This document shows positions 7,603-15,118 of a DNA stretch of 15,684 nt, one piece after another. The position numbers were made by a program, and so were the translations under genes. The stretch's first letter is position 1. Every line of letters starts with the position of its first letter. Source of the DNA: Pseudomonadota bacterium (GTDB taxonomy: Bacteria > Pseudomonadota > Gammaproteobacteria > Burkholderiales > Burkholderiaceae_E); contig JAEWGX010000100.1 in the NCBI GenBank assembly GCA_023388075.1, forward strand, positions 1 through 15,684. Reading direction: 5' to 3'. The notes under the pieces are model-generated. The model was given only the letters and a program-made list of their open reading frames with translations, was not told the origin of the DNA and did no database searches.

Positions 7603-9239
7603 GCCCCGCGCTCCCTCAGCGCGAAGAGCCCCTGGGGACGCCGCTGGATGAAGGCAATCACCGCGACCAGGATCACGATCTTCGCGATCACCGCGCCGAG
7701 TGACGGTTCGATGAACTTGGAGATCACGCCGAGCCCCATGCCCGCGGCCACCGCGCCGCTCAGTTGGCCGACCCCGCCGGCCACCACGACGATGAACGAA
7801 TCGATGATGTAGGCCTGGCCGAGCTCCGGACCGACGTTGCCCACCTGCGAGAGCGCCACGCCCGCGAGCCCGGCGATGCCGGAGCCGAGGCCGAAGGCGA
7901 GCATGTCCACCCGCCCGGTGGGCACCCCGATCGCGCCGGCCATGGAACGATTCTGGGTCACCCCGCGCACGAAGAGGCCGAGCCGCGTGCGGGCGAGCAC
8001 GAGCGCCACGGCGGCAAGCACCAGCAGCGCGAAGGCGATGATCACGATGCGGTTCCACGGCAGCACCAGGCTGCCGAGCGCGACGCCGCCCGACATCCAG
8101 GCGGGGTTCTCGATGCCGACGTTCTGCGGCCCGAAGACCTGTCGGACCGACTGGATCAGGATGAGGCTGATGCCCCAGGTCGCGAGCAGGGTTTCCAGGG
8201 GCCGGCCGTACAGGAAGCGGATCACCAGCCGCTCGATCAGCACGCCGACGAGCGCGCAGGTGACGAAGGCCACCGGCAGTGCGAGCACCGGATACCAGCC
8301 GAACGCGCCGGGCGCGAGCTCGCGCACCAGCGACTGGGTGACGAAGGTGGCGTAGGCGCCGATCATGATCATCTCGCCATGGGCCATGTTGATCACGCCG
8401 AGGAGCCCGTAGGTGATGGCGAGTCCCATCGCCGCGAGCATCAGGATGCTGCCCAGGGAGAGGCCGGCGAAGATCCGGCCGAGGTATTCATGCAGCAGCA
8501 GGCGCCGCTCCACCGCATCGCGTGCGGCGATCGCGGCGGCACGCACCCGCGGGTCGGGCTCGACCAGGCTGCCGTCCGGATTGGTGGCGGCAAGCCGCTC
8601 CAGCAGGGTGAGCACGTCGCGCCGGCCGCTGCCTGCGAGCGTCTCCAGGGCGAGCAGCCTGGCTTCAGGATCGGCCGAGCCGATGCGCACCTGGGCGGCC
8701 GCTGCGACCAGCGCCTCGGCCACCTCCCTGTCCTTCTCCCGCGCGATCGCCGCCTCGATCTTCGGCAGGAGCGCCGCGTCGGGCCGCTGCTGCAGTTCGC
8801 GAGCGGCGGCAAGCCGCTCTTCGCGCCCGTTCGCGAAGAGGCGCAGCGACGCGAGCGCCGCGGCGATGGCGTTGCGCGCCCGGTTGTTGACCGGCACCGT
8901 CGCCGGCTCCGGTGTCGGCGTGGCCACCGGCTCTCCGGTGACGGCATCCCGCCAGGCACCGCCCTCGACGAGGTAGCCCGCCCGGCCGTCGGCGGAAACG
9001 GCGAGCGCACCGTCGGCCAGGGCCCGCAGGATGGCCGCGGCGCGTTCATCCGCCTGCTCGCCGAGCAGGGCGATGGCGCGGTACCGATCGCCCGACTCGC
9101 CGGTGGCGAGAAGGCGCAGCGCCTCATCCGATCCCTTCGCCTGGGTGGCGCGGGCCGTCCCGCCCGCGCCGACGGCGAGCGCGAGCAGCAGGCCGAGGCA
9201 CAGGCGCAGCAGGACGAGGCGGCCCACGGTCGATCGCAT
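7599..9239 (-). CDS. urtB: Urea ABC transporter permease UrtB
   Basis: UrtB is the LivH-type permease partner of UrtC. The 546-residue protein starts with a signal-like helix (VLLRLCLGLLLALAVGAGG, 9-27). A periplasmic-type alpha-helical domain follows to about residue 250, rich in Ala, Leu and Glu as in helical repeats, then the membrane domain from about 257: GLSLGSILMLAAMGLAITYGLLGVINMAHGEMIMIGAYATF. Further family pieces are RPLETLLATWGISLILIQSVRQVFGPQNVG, VRGVTQNRSMAGAIGVPT and DSFIVVVAGGVGQLSGAVAA. The N-terminal domain is normal for proteobacterial UrtB and is what makes it longer than LivH. The ATG at 9239, 14 nt after the urtA stop, is chosen because the signal helix follows directly; GAGG lies unusually close, so TTG or GTG just upstream is conceivable. 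Confidence 0.94.
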   Translation of the reverse strand: MRSTVGRLVLLRLCLGLLLALAVGAGGTARATQAKGSDEALRLLATGESGDRYRAIALLGEQADERAAAILRALADGALAVSADGRAGYLVEGGAWRDAVTGEPVATPTPEPATVPVNNRARNAIAAALASLRLFANGREERLAAARELQQRPDAALLPKIEAAIAREKDREVAEALVAAAAQVRIGSADPEARLLALETLAGSGRRDVLTLLERLAATNPDGSLVEPDPRVRAAAIAARDAVERRLLLHEYLGRIFAGLSLGSILMLAAMGLAITYGLLGVINMAHGEMIMIGAYATFVTQSLVRELAPGAFGWYPVLALPVAFVTCALVGVLIERLVIRFLYGRPLETLLATWGISLILIQSVRQVFGPQNVGIENPAWMSGGVALGSLVLPWNRIVIIAFALLVLAAVALVLARTRLGLFVRGVTQNRSMAGAIGVPTGRVDMLAFGLGSGIAGLAGVALSQVGNVGPELGQAYIIDSFIVVVAGGVGQLSGAVAAGMGLGVISKFIEPSLGAVIAKIVILVAVIAFIQRRPQGLFALRERGA

Positions 9240-9253
9240 CCTCACGAGCAAGC

Positions 9254-10516
9254 TCAGACGCTCTGCTTGCCCTCGTTGCCGGGAATGAAGGGAGACCACG
9301 GCTGCGCCCGGATCGGGCCGCGAGTCCTGAAGACCACCTCGAACTGTCCGTCGGCCTTCACCTCGCCGATCATCACCGGCTTGTGCAGGTGGTGGTTGGT
9401 CTTGTCCATCGTCAGCTCGAAGCCGCTGGGCGCCTTGAAGGTCTGGCCTCCCACCGCATCGATCACCTTGTCGACCGCGGTGGTGCCCGCCTGCTCCACC
9501 GCCTGCTTCCACATGTGGATGCCAACGTAGGTCGCCTCCATCGGGTCGTTGGTCACCACGGTACTTGCGTTGGGCACGCTGTTCTTCGCGGCCCAGTCAC
9601 GGTACATGCGGATGAAGGCGTCGTTCGCGGGGTTCTTCACCGACATGAAGTAGTTCCACGCCGCGAGATGACCCACGAGCGGCTTGGTGTCGATGCCGCG
9701 TAGCTCCTCCTCGCCGACGGAGAACGCGACCACCGGGATGTCGGTCGCGCGGATCCCCTGGTTGCCGAGCTCCTTGTAGAAGGGCACGTTGGAGTCGCCG
9801 TTGATGGTGGAGACCACGGCGGTCCTGCCGCCGGCCGCGAACCGCTTCACGTTGGCGACGATGGTCTGGTAGTCCGCATGGCCGAACGGCGTGTACGACT
9901 CGTCGATGTCCTTGTCGGCAACGCCTTTCGACTTCAGGAACGCGCGCAGGATCTTGTTGGTGGTGCGCGGATAGACGTAGTCGGTGCCGAGCAGCACCCA
10001 GCGCTTCGCGCCGCCGCCGTCCTCGGACATCAGGTACTCGACCGCCGGAATCGCCTGCTGGTTCGGCGCGGCACCGGTGTAGAACACGTTCCGGGAGAGC
10101 TCCTCGCCTTCGTACTGCACCGGATAGAAGAGCAGCGAGTTCAGCTCCTCGAAGACCGGGAGCACCGACTTGCGCGACACCGAGGTCCAGCAGCCGAAGA
10201 CGCTGGCGACCTTGTCCTGGGTGATGAGCTGGCGCGCCTTCTCCGCGAAGAGCGGCCAGTTGGAGGCGGGGTCCACCACCACCGGCTCGATCGGCCGCCC
10301 CATCACGCCGCCCTTGGCATTGATCTCCTCGAAGGTCATCAGCGCCGTGTTCTTCAGCGCCGTCTCCGAGATCGCCATGGTGCCGGAGAGCGAGTGCAGC
10401 ACGCCGACCTTGATCGGCGACTTGTCCTGGGCGAAAAGGATGTTGGAGGCGGTGAGGCCGGGAAAGGCCGCGGCGGAGCCGGCGGCGAACTTCAGGATGG
10501 AACGGCGCGATGTCAT
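9254..10516 (-). CDS. urtA: Urea ABC transporter substrate-binding protein UrtA (Tat signal)
   Basis: UrtA is the periplasmic urea-binding protein that delivers urea to UrtBC. The 420-residue protein opens with a twin-arginine signal (TSRRSILKFAAGSAAAFPG, R4-R5), with a likely cleavage near residue 29-30 (LFAQ-D). The mature part is typical of the family: PIKVGVLHSLSGTMAISE (34-51), INAKGGVMGRPIEPVVVDPASNWPLFAEKA, VFGCWTSVSRKSVLPVFEELNSLLFYPVQYEGEE and NVFYTGAAPNQQ, ending in a WSPFIPGNEGK region. The pieces VFGCWTSVSRKSVLPV and LLFYPVQYEG set UrtA apart from amino-acid and amide binding proteins. The ATG at 10516 has GGAG 8 nt upstream. A sigma-54 promoter lies 96-111 bp upstream of the start codon, making this the first gene of urtABCDE. 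Confidence 0.97.
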   Translation of the reverse strand: MTSRRSILKFAAGSAAAFPGLTASNILFAQDKSPIKVGVLHSLSGTMAISETALKNTALMTFEEINAKGGVMGRPIEPVVVDPASNWPLFAEKARQLITQDKVASVFGCWTSVSRKSVLPVFEELNSLLFYPVQYEGEELSRNVFYTGAAPNQQAIPAVEYLMSEDGGGAKRWVLLGTDYVYPRTTNKILRAFLKSKGVADKDIDESYTPFGHADYQTIVANVKRFAAGGRTAVVSTINGDSNVPFYKELGNQGIRATDIPVVAFSVGEEELRGIDTKPLVGHLAAWNYFMSVKNPANDAFIRMYRDWAAKNSVPNASTVVTNDPMEATYVGIHMWKQAVEQAGTTAVDKVIDAVGGQTFKAPSGFELTMDKTNHHLHKPVMIGEVKADGQFEVVFRTRGPIRAQPWSPFIPGNEGKQSV

Positions 10517-10611
10517 GAACTGAGCTCCTCTCGTACTGGGTCTGGTCGGACGCGCGTTGATGCGCGGCCGGTGGTGGCGGCGACGCCGGCAGGCCGGACA
10601 GAGGTCATTCA

Positions 10612-10627
10612 AGCAACAGCCATGCCA
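10612..10627 (-). promoter_or_regulatory. Sigma-54 (RpoN) promoter of urtABCDE
   Basis: The minus strand reads TGGCATGGCTGTTGCT, matching the sigma-54 consensus TGGCAC-N5-TTGCA/T with the invariant GG (10626-10625) and GC (10614-10613) separated by exactly 10 nt. Predicted transcription start is near 10601, giving a leader of about 85 nt to urtA. Urea uptake under nitrogen limitation is commonly RpoN/NtrC-controlled, so the match makes biological sense. Confidence 0.75.
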
Positions 10628-10657
10628 CCCGAGGACGACAGCGGTGACAGACGAAGA

Positions 10658-10674
10658 GGCACCATCGCGGCGCG
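10658..10674 (-). promoter_or_regulatory. NtrC-like enhancer site, proximal
   Basis: GGCACC-N5-GGCGCG matches 9 of 12 specified positions of the NtrC consensus TGCACC-N5-GGTGCA. Its centre is about 65 bp upstream of the predicted sigma-54 start. The local sequence is very GC-rich, so on its own it is weak evidence; it gains weight from the promoter and the second site. Confidence 0.4.
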
Positions 10675-10722
10675 GCGCGACTGCGAGCCTTGCCGCACCG
10701 CGCGCACGATGGCAGTGCGGCA

Positions 10723-10739
10723 TGCACGCATCGGGTGCG
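10723..10739 (-). promoter_or_regulatory. NtrC-like enhancer site, distal
   Basis: TGCACG-N5-GGTGCG matches 10 of 12 specified positions of the NtrC consensus TGCACC-N5-GGTGCA. Its centre is about 130 bp upstream of the predicted start and about 65 bp (close to six helical turns) from the proximal site. That is a suitable spacing for cooperative binding of an enhancer protein on one face of the helix. Confidence 0.5.
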
Positions 10740-10782
10740 CCGAACGGCCCCCGAGCGCAGGCGAGCAACTTCGATGGGCGAA

Positions 10783-10809
10783 GAACGGCGGCGCGCGCGG
10801 CGCCCGTTC
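10783..10809 (-). terminator. Hairpin after ureA, candidate terminator of ureDA
   Basis: GAACGG (10783-10788) pairs with CCGTTC (10804-10809), with an inner GCGC/GCGC stem and a 2-nt bulge. It begins 12 nt beyond the ureA stop on the minus strand. No long T tract follows, so termination is only a suggestion; it would separate ureDA transcription from the urtA promoter region. Confidence 0.35.
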
Positions 10810-10821
10810 AGGGGGGCGCGG

Positions 10822-11127
10822 CTAGCCCTGGATCGGGTGGTGCACGGTCACCAGCTTGGTTCCGTCCGGGAAGGTGGCTTCCACCTGGATCTCCGGGACC
10901 ATCTCCGGCACGCCTTCCATCACGTCGTCGCGATTGAGAAGCGTCGTGCCGAAGTGCATCAGGTCGGCCACCGTGCGGCCGTCGCGCGCGCCCTCGAGCA
11001 CCGCCGCCGTGATGAAGGCGATCGCCTCGGGATGGTTGAGCTTGAGGCCGCGCGCCTTGCGACGCTCGGCGAGCAGGCCGGCAGTGAAGACAAGCAGCTT
11101 GTCCTTCTCGCGGGGTGACAGATCCAT
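10822..11127 (-). CDS. ureA: Urease subunit gamma
   Basis: UreA is the smallest structural subunit of urease. The 101-residue protein is full length and typical: MDLSPREKDKLLVFTAGLLAERRKARGLKLNHPEAIAFI, then EGARDGRTVADLM, GTTLLNRDDVMEGVPEMVPEIQVEATFPDGTKLVTVHHPI. The ATG at 11127 is chosen because it begins exactly at the family N-terminus and has GGAG 8 nt upstream; an in-frame ATG at 11196 would add 23 atypical residues and leave only 6 nt after ureD. It follows ureD by 75 nt on the same strand. The next same-strand gene is urtA rather than ureB, which is unusual for the three-subunit urease arrangement, where ureA, ureB and ureC normally lie together. Confidence 0.96.
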   Translation of the reverse strand: MDLSPREKDKLLVFTAGLLAERRKARGLKLNHPEAIAFITAAVLEGARDGRTVADLMHFGTTLLNRDDVMEGVPEMVPEIQVEATFPDGTKLVTVHHPIQG

Positions 11128-11156
11128 GGATCGGGCTCCGGGCGCAACGGGTTCCA

Positions 11157-11175
11157 CCGGCGCGCACCGCGCCGG
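11157..11175 (-). other. GC-rich hairpin in the ureD-ureA gap
   Basis: A perfect 8-bp stem, CCGGCGCG (11157-11164) and CGCGCCGG (11168-11175), with a 3-nt loop lies 29 nt upstream of the ureA start. It may adjust ureA expression or mRNA decay relative to ureD. Chance formation in such GC-rich sequence is possible. Confidence 0.3.
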
Positions 11176-11202
11176 CCGGTCGGCGATTGTCGCCATATCC
11201 GG

Positions 11203-12153
11203 TCAGGTGCGCCAGATCCGCGGCAGGGAGCCGCCGCCGCCCTCGACGCAGTCGCGCGCCGCGAGCCAGAGCGCGCGGCAGCGCGCCGCGAGGAGCTCGC
11301 TGTCATCGGACAGCAGCTTGGCGAGCACGAGTCCGGGCGCCGGGATGCTCGCGCCGCAGGCGACCGTACCCGTGCCGGCCCCGGCAGCTTCCGCCGCCTT
11401 CGTGCCAGCGTCGTCGATCTGTCGCCATCGGTCGCGCAGGCTGCAAAGGCGCGCCGCCGGCAGCGACGGCATGCAGCACCATACGCTCGCCGCCGCGAGT
11501 CGACCGTCCCAGCCGAGCGGCGAGTCGAAGAGCCGGTCGCCTGCGTCGGCGAAGAGCCGCTCCTGCCATATCGGCTCGCCGGCGATCGCGATCGCGAGCT
11601 CCTGCTCGACGCGTCCCGAGGCGAACCGCTCCCCCATCGCGGTGCGGCCTCTCACCAGCGCCTCCCAGCCCAGGAAGCAGGCGTCGCGCGCGAGCGCCAC
11701 AACGAGGGACTGGCGCGCATGGGCGCCGTCGTACACGATCGCCGGTTGCGGCAGCCATTCGAGCATCGCCCCGTCGGCCAGCACGAGCCGCGTCTGCGCG
11801 CTGGCCGGCCGCGCGCTGCGGCCATACCACTTCTGTGCGCCCGGCGTGGTGGCAAGCACCCGCGCGCCGACGCCCAGGGCGAGGTCGAGCACCAGGCTGT
11901 CGCCGCCGACCAGCCCACCGGGCGGATGCACCAGCACGGCCTCGAGCCGGCGGCGATCCTCGCTCGGCAAGGTCTTCAGCAGGCGAAGCGGGCCCTTGTG
12001 GCGATTGGATGCGAGGCGAGTCCCGCCGGCGCCGCCCTCGAAACGCAGCGCCAGCCGGCCCTCCCAGCCGGCGAGCGGGTCGCGCCCCACTGCAGCGGCG
12101 CCGTCAGGGGGGATCGGAGAACCGTCGATGGTCATCGGGGAGTCGGGCGGCAT
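11203..12153 (-). CDS. ureD: Urease accessory protein UreD
   Basis: UreD (UreH) binds apo-urease and, with UreF and UreG, forms the complex that delivers nickel to the active site. The 316-residue protein shows the family pattern: GWEGRLALRFEGGAGGTRLASNRHKGPLRLLKTL (near 29-62), VHPPGGLVGGDSLVLDLALG, the typical TTPGAQKWYGR, then ADGAMLEWLPQPAIVYDGA and FLGWEALVRGR. Family members are usually 270-300 residues; the extra length is in the first ~28 residues, so the true start may be at the ATG at 12135 or further in. Neither start has a clear ribosome-binding site. It heads the minus-strand locus and is divergent from a C13 peptidase gene with a gap of only 20 bp as annotated. Its partners UreF and UreG are not in the window. 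Confidence 0.94.
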   Translation of the reverse strand: MPPDSPMTIDGSPIPPDGAAAVGRDPLAGWEGRLALRFEGGAGGTRLASNRHKGPLRLLKTLPSEDRRRLEAVLVHPPGGLVGGDSLVLDLALGVGARVLATTPGAQKWYGRSARPASAQTRLVLADGAMLEWLPQPAIVYDGAHARQSLVVALARDACFLGWEALVRGRTAMGERFASGRVEQELAIAIAGEPIWQERLFADAGDRLFDSPLGWDGRLAAASVWCCMPSLPAARLCSLRDRWRQIDDAGTKAAEAAGAGTGTVACGASIPAPGLVLAKLLSDDSELLAARCRALWLAARDCVEGGGGSLPRIWRT

Positions 12154-12173
12154 CGTGGCGCCCGGACGGTATC

Positions 12174-13850
12174 ATGGAAGCATCCATCGCCCGCATCGTG
12201 ACCGAACCTCCCGCGCCGCCGCCACCCCTCTACGCATCGGACCCCGACGACCCGCGTCCCCCAGCCGGCGCCAACCGCGGCGGCGCAAGCGCATCGGGCC
12301 CGTTCGCCCCGTCCGGATCGTTCGGTCCGTTCCGCCGCCCCGGTTCCGACCGTCGCCGCCAGGCGCCGGCGGTGGCGGCGGCGCCACCGCCCGCCCACTA
12401 TCCCTGGTCGGTGGACGCCCAGCACGCGGAGCGGCTGGCCCGAGGCGGTGGCTTCCCCACCCTGCTGCTCGCCGGTCTGCGCGCGATCCTGCTGCTGCCG
12501 GTGCGGCCCGGGTCCGTCTTCGCAGGCGCGGGATCCTGCATCGCGCTGGTCGTCATCGCGACGCTCCTCGGCATCGCCGGCGAATGGTGGCTGGTCGCGG
12601 AGGAAGGCGACGTGTTCGACTGGCTCGCCCTGCGCACGGCCTGGTACGACCTGCCGGTCCTCCTGCTCGGTGGCGCGTGGCTCGCGCAGCCGCCGCGCGG
12701 AGGCTGGTTCGGCAGGCGCCAGCCGGTCGTCGCGGGCACGCCCACGCCGCTGCTGCATTTCGCCGCGGTGGTGCTCAGCGCCTCGGTCTGGATCGTCGCC
12801 CTCGCCTATGGCCTGCTCATCGCGCAGTCGGCCGATCTGCTGCCGCGGCGCGCGGGCGCGATCGTCGCGGATTGGACCTACCTCGCAGCCCCGGTCTGGT
12901 CGTACCTGGTGGCCTGGCGCACCGTGGGCACGATGCACCGCGCCGCGCCCGTTTCCTGGCTGCGCCGCTTCGTCGTCCTGGCACTGCTCGCCCTCACCAC
13001 GGCATGGAGCATCCTCGAACCGATCGGCTCGTACTGGGCGCCGCCCCAGCCCCGGGAGAGCGGAGCCACCCGCTTCGCGGCCGCGTCGGAGGAGGTCATG
13101 GAGTTGCAGCGCCGGCTCTTCCAGGATCAGGTCGCCGCGCTGCGGCCACAGCGCCGCGGCGTGGTGGACCTGTACTTCATCGGCTTCGCGCCGTACGCGA
13201 GCGAGGACGTCTTCCGCAAGGAGCTGGAGACGATCCACCCCCTGATGGACGAACGCTTCGACACCGCCGGCCGGTCCCTGCGGCTGGTGAGCAACCCGGC
13301 GACCCTGCGCGAGTTTCCCATCGCCACCGTCAGCAACCTTGGCCGCGCGCTCGCCGCGGTCGGGGACCGGATGGACGTCGAGCACGACATCCTGGTGCTC
13401 TACCTCACCACCCATGGCTCGCGCAACGCGGTGCTCGCGACCGACCTGCCGCCGTTCGACCTCTACAACCTCGATCCCGCAACGCTGCGCCGTCTGCTGG
13501 ACGAGGCAGGCATCCGCAACCGCGTGCTGATCATCTCCGCCTGCTACTCCGGCACGTTCATCCCCCAGCTTCGCGACTCGCGCACCCTGCTGATGACTGC
13601 CTCGGTCGCCGACCGGCCGTCGTTCGGCTGCGGCACCGAGTCCTCGTTCACCTACTTCGGCGATGCGCTCTTCAACCATGGCCTGCGCGAGACCCGCTCG
13701 TTCGAGCAGGCGTTCGCGCTCGCGCTGCCGCGCATCCGGCAGCGCGAGGAGGCCGAAGGCTTCGAGGCCTCGCAGCCGCAGATCGCCGTCGGCCCGGTGA
13801 TCCGCGAGCGGCTCGCCCTGGTGGAGAAGCGCCTCGAGAAGCGCCGGTAG
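12174..13850 (+). CDS. C13 family (legumain-like) peptidase with N-terminal membrane domain
   Basis: The C-terminal half (about 328-545) resembles bacterial C13 peptidases, caspase-fold cysteine proteases related to legumain. It has a beta-strand before each catalytic residue: DILVLYLTTHGS with H414, and NRVLIISACYSGTFIP with C457. Then come TLLMTASVADRPSFGCGTESSFTYFGDALF (471-500) and a final ASQPQIAVGP. The N-terminal ~80 residues are Pro/Ala/Gly-rich and probably disordered. About four or five hydrophobic helices follow, near 94-110, 120-140, 159-171, 193-217 and 264-283, placing the enzyme at the inner membrane. The ATG at 12174 has only a weak ribosome-binding site (GGACGG); a GTG at 12411 would drop the Pro-rich part. 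It is divergent from ureD. Substrate unknown; no link to urea metabolism is evident. Confidence 0.88.
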   Translation: MEASIARIVTEPPAPPPPLYASDPDDPRPPAGANRGGASASGPFAPSGSFGPFRRPGSDRRRQAPAVAAAPPPAHYPWSVDAQHAERLARGGGFPTLLLAGLRAILLLPVRPGSVFAGAGSCIALVVIATLLGIAGEWWLVAEEGDVFDWLALRTAWYDLPVLLLGGAWLAQPPRGGWFGRRQPVVAGTPTPLLHFAAVVLSASVWIVALAYGLLIAQSADLLPRRAGAIVADWTYLAAPVWSYLVAWRTVGTMHRAAPVSWLRRFVVLALLALTTAWSILEPIGSYWAPPQPRESGATRFAAASEEVMELQRRLFQDQVAALRPQRRGVVDLYFIGFAPYASEDVFRKELETIHPLMDERFDTAGRSLRLVSNPATLREFPIATVSNLGRALAAVGDRMDVEHDILVLYLTTHGSRNAVLATDLPPFDLYNLDPATLRRLLDEAGIRNRVLIISACYSGTFIPQLRDSRTLLMTASVADRPSFGCGTESSFTYFGDALFNHGLRETRSFEQAFALALPRIRQREEAEGFEASQPQIAVGPVIRERLALVEKRLEKRR

Positions 13851-13974
13851 CGCGCAAGGCGCCCGCGGCGACGCGGTCGCCGGCGCACGGGGACAAGCAC
13901 CGCCCGCTGAGCTAGCATGAGACCGCGGCCGCGGCGCGGCGGCTGAAGAACCTGATACCGGAGGAGGCGCAGGG

Positions 13975-15072
13975 ATGAAACGCAGATCACCGACTGCATG
14001 GCTTGTCGCGGGCGTGGCCGCGTGGGGAATCGGCTCGGGGAGCGTCCTGGCCGCGGAGCCCGCGGAGATCCTGGAGCTGGCGAAGTCGGCACCGAAGCCG
14101 CCGTGGCCGGCCGGTGACGAGCTCGGCATGGCGAACACGCTGGGCGAGGCGTCCACCCGGCGCTGCGCCTGGCACATGGCGCAACCAGGCGCCAAGTGGT
14201 ACGAGGCCTCGCAACTGCGCAGCAACACCATGCCGAAGACCCCATTCGGGGGCCCGGGCGGCTTGAAGCCGAAGCCCACCGCCGCCGTGCCGTTCTCCCG
14301 GCATGTGTTCAACAGCGAGGTCTACGAGGCGGAGGCCGAGCCCGGGCAGCAGGGTACCCAGATCGACGCGCTGGGCCACTTCGCCTCGATCGGCGAGCCG
14401 TGGGATCCGAAGACGCCGCTCGCCGTGGATGGCGCCGCCTACTACGGCGGCTTCACCCAGAAGGACGTGAAGCCCACGCCGGAATCGCCGCTGCTCAAGC
14501 TCGGCATCGAGAAGATCCGGCCGCTCGTCACGACCGCGGTGGTGCTCGATGCGCAGGCGCAGGTCGGCAAGGGCAAGCCGATGACCGCCGGCCAACTGGT
14601 CACCCGCGCGGACATCGAGGCGATGCTGGCCTCGCAGAAGCTCGCCGACCGCGGCATCCTGCCGGGCGACATGGTGTGGATCCACACCGGCTGGAGCAGC
14701 CAGTGGAAGGATCCGGCCGGCGACACGCCGTACTACGGGATGGCGCCGGGCCTCTCGGTCGATGCCGCCGAGTATCTCGGCTCGCTGAGGGTGGTCGCGG
14801 TGGGGCTCGACACGCCCTTCATCGATCCGGTGCCCGAGGGCATGATGCAGGGCAAGGCCCCGCCCGCGCCCGGCACGCCCGAGGGGCTGCCGTTCGCGAT
14901 CCACCACCTGCTGCTGACCAAGCACGGCGTGCACCAACTGGAGAACCTGCGGCTGGCGGAGCTCGCCGGTGACCGGGTCTGGACCGCCTGCGCGATGGTG
15001 CTGCCCCCGCTCGACAAGGGCGCGGCCGGGGCGGCGGTCCGGCCGGTGGCGATCGGCATGCCGGGTCAGTAG
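13975..15072 (+). CDS. Secreted cyclase-family (kynurenine formamidase-like) protein, variant metal motif
   Basis: This 365-residue protein belongs to the cyclase family (Pfam PF04199), whose members hydrolyse amides, lactones or similar bonds at a metal centre. A signal peptide is clear: MKRR, then a hydrophobic stretch to VLAAEP, with cleavage near residue 26-27, so it is periplasmic. Conserved pieces are the start of the mature part (WPAGDELGMANTLG, 44-57), the metal motif region at 125-135, DMVWIHTGWSSQW (232-244), GLSVDAAEYLGSLRVVAVGLDTPFID and AIHHLLLTKHGVHQLENLRL. The usual HxGTHxDxxxH motif reads QQGTQIDALGH, with Gln at both first positions (Q125, Q129) while D131 and H135 remain. 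The ribosome-binding site GGAGGAG 7 nt before the ATG fixes the start. It is followed by a convergent LysR-type gene. Substrate unknown. Confidence 0.88.
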   Translation: MKRRSPTAWLVAGVAAWGIGSGSVLAAEPAEILELAKSAPKPPWPAGDELGMANTLGEASTRRCAWHMAQPGAKWYEASQLRSNTMPKTPFGGPGGLKPKPTAAVPFSRHVFNSEVYEAEAEPGQQGTQIDALGHFASIGEPWDPKTPLAVDGAAYYGGFTQKDVKPTPESPLLKLGIEKIRPLVTTAVVLDAQAQVGKGKPMTAGQLVTRADIEAMLASQKLADRGILPGDMVWIHTGWSSQWKDPAGDTPYYGMAPGLSVDAAEYLGSLRVVAVGLDTPFIDPVPEGMMQGKAPPAPGTPEGLPFAIHHLLLTKHGVHQLENLRLAELAGDRVWTACAMVLPPLDKGAAGAAVRPVAIGMPGQ

Positions 15073-15082
15073 CACTGCGCGG

Positions 15083-15118
15083 GGGAATGGTCCGCATCAG
15101 CCGATGCGGCCGCTTCCC
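15083..15118. terminator. Imperfect long hairpin between convergent genes, candidate bidirectional terminator
   Basis: A perfect 7-bp stem CCGCATC (15092-15098)/GATGCGG (15103-15109) with loop AGCC is nested in outer arms GGGAA (15083-15087)/TTCCC (15114-15118). It starts 10 nt after the cyclase-family stop and covers the stop of the convergent LysR-type gene. The position suits a shared terminator; there is no T tract. Confidence 0.4.

Larger units (their letters stand above)
10517..10821. other. Control region between ureA and urtA (305 bp, no gene)
   Basis: No credible coding sequence was seen. From right to left it holds a hairpin just after ureA (10783-10809), two NtrC-like dyads (10723-10739 and 10658-10674), a sigma-54 promoter (10612-10627) and the urtA leader of about 85 nt, ending with GGAG before the ATG at 10516. 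The layout fits a terminator for ureDA followed by a separate nitrogen-regulated promoter for urtABCDE. Confidence 0.7.

Noticed and set aside
7603..8058. Upstream extension of the urtC frame into urtB
   Set aside because: The conserved UrtC N-terminus begins after the ATG at 7602, which overlaps the urtB stop in a normal ATGA coupling.
11128..11196. Longer UreA starting at the ATG at 11196
   Set aside because: The extra 23 residues are not part of the family, and the ATG at 11127 has a good ribosome-binding site and the exact conserved N-terminus.
10856..13915. Very long plus-strand open frame (1019 codons) antisense to ureA and ureD and out of frame with the C13 peptidase
   Set aside because: Its translation is Arg/Pro/Ala/Ser-rich with no domain. 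It covers three well-supported genes in other frames, which is what GC-rich DNA with few stop codons produces.
12132..14312. 726-codon minus-strand frame across the C13 peptidase and cyclase genes
   Set aside because: It is antisense to two genes with clear catalytic motifs or signal peptides, and its translation is low in hydrophobic structure and lacks any recognisable motif.
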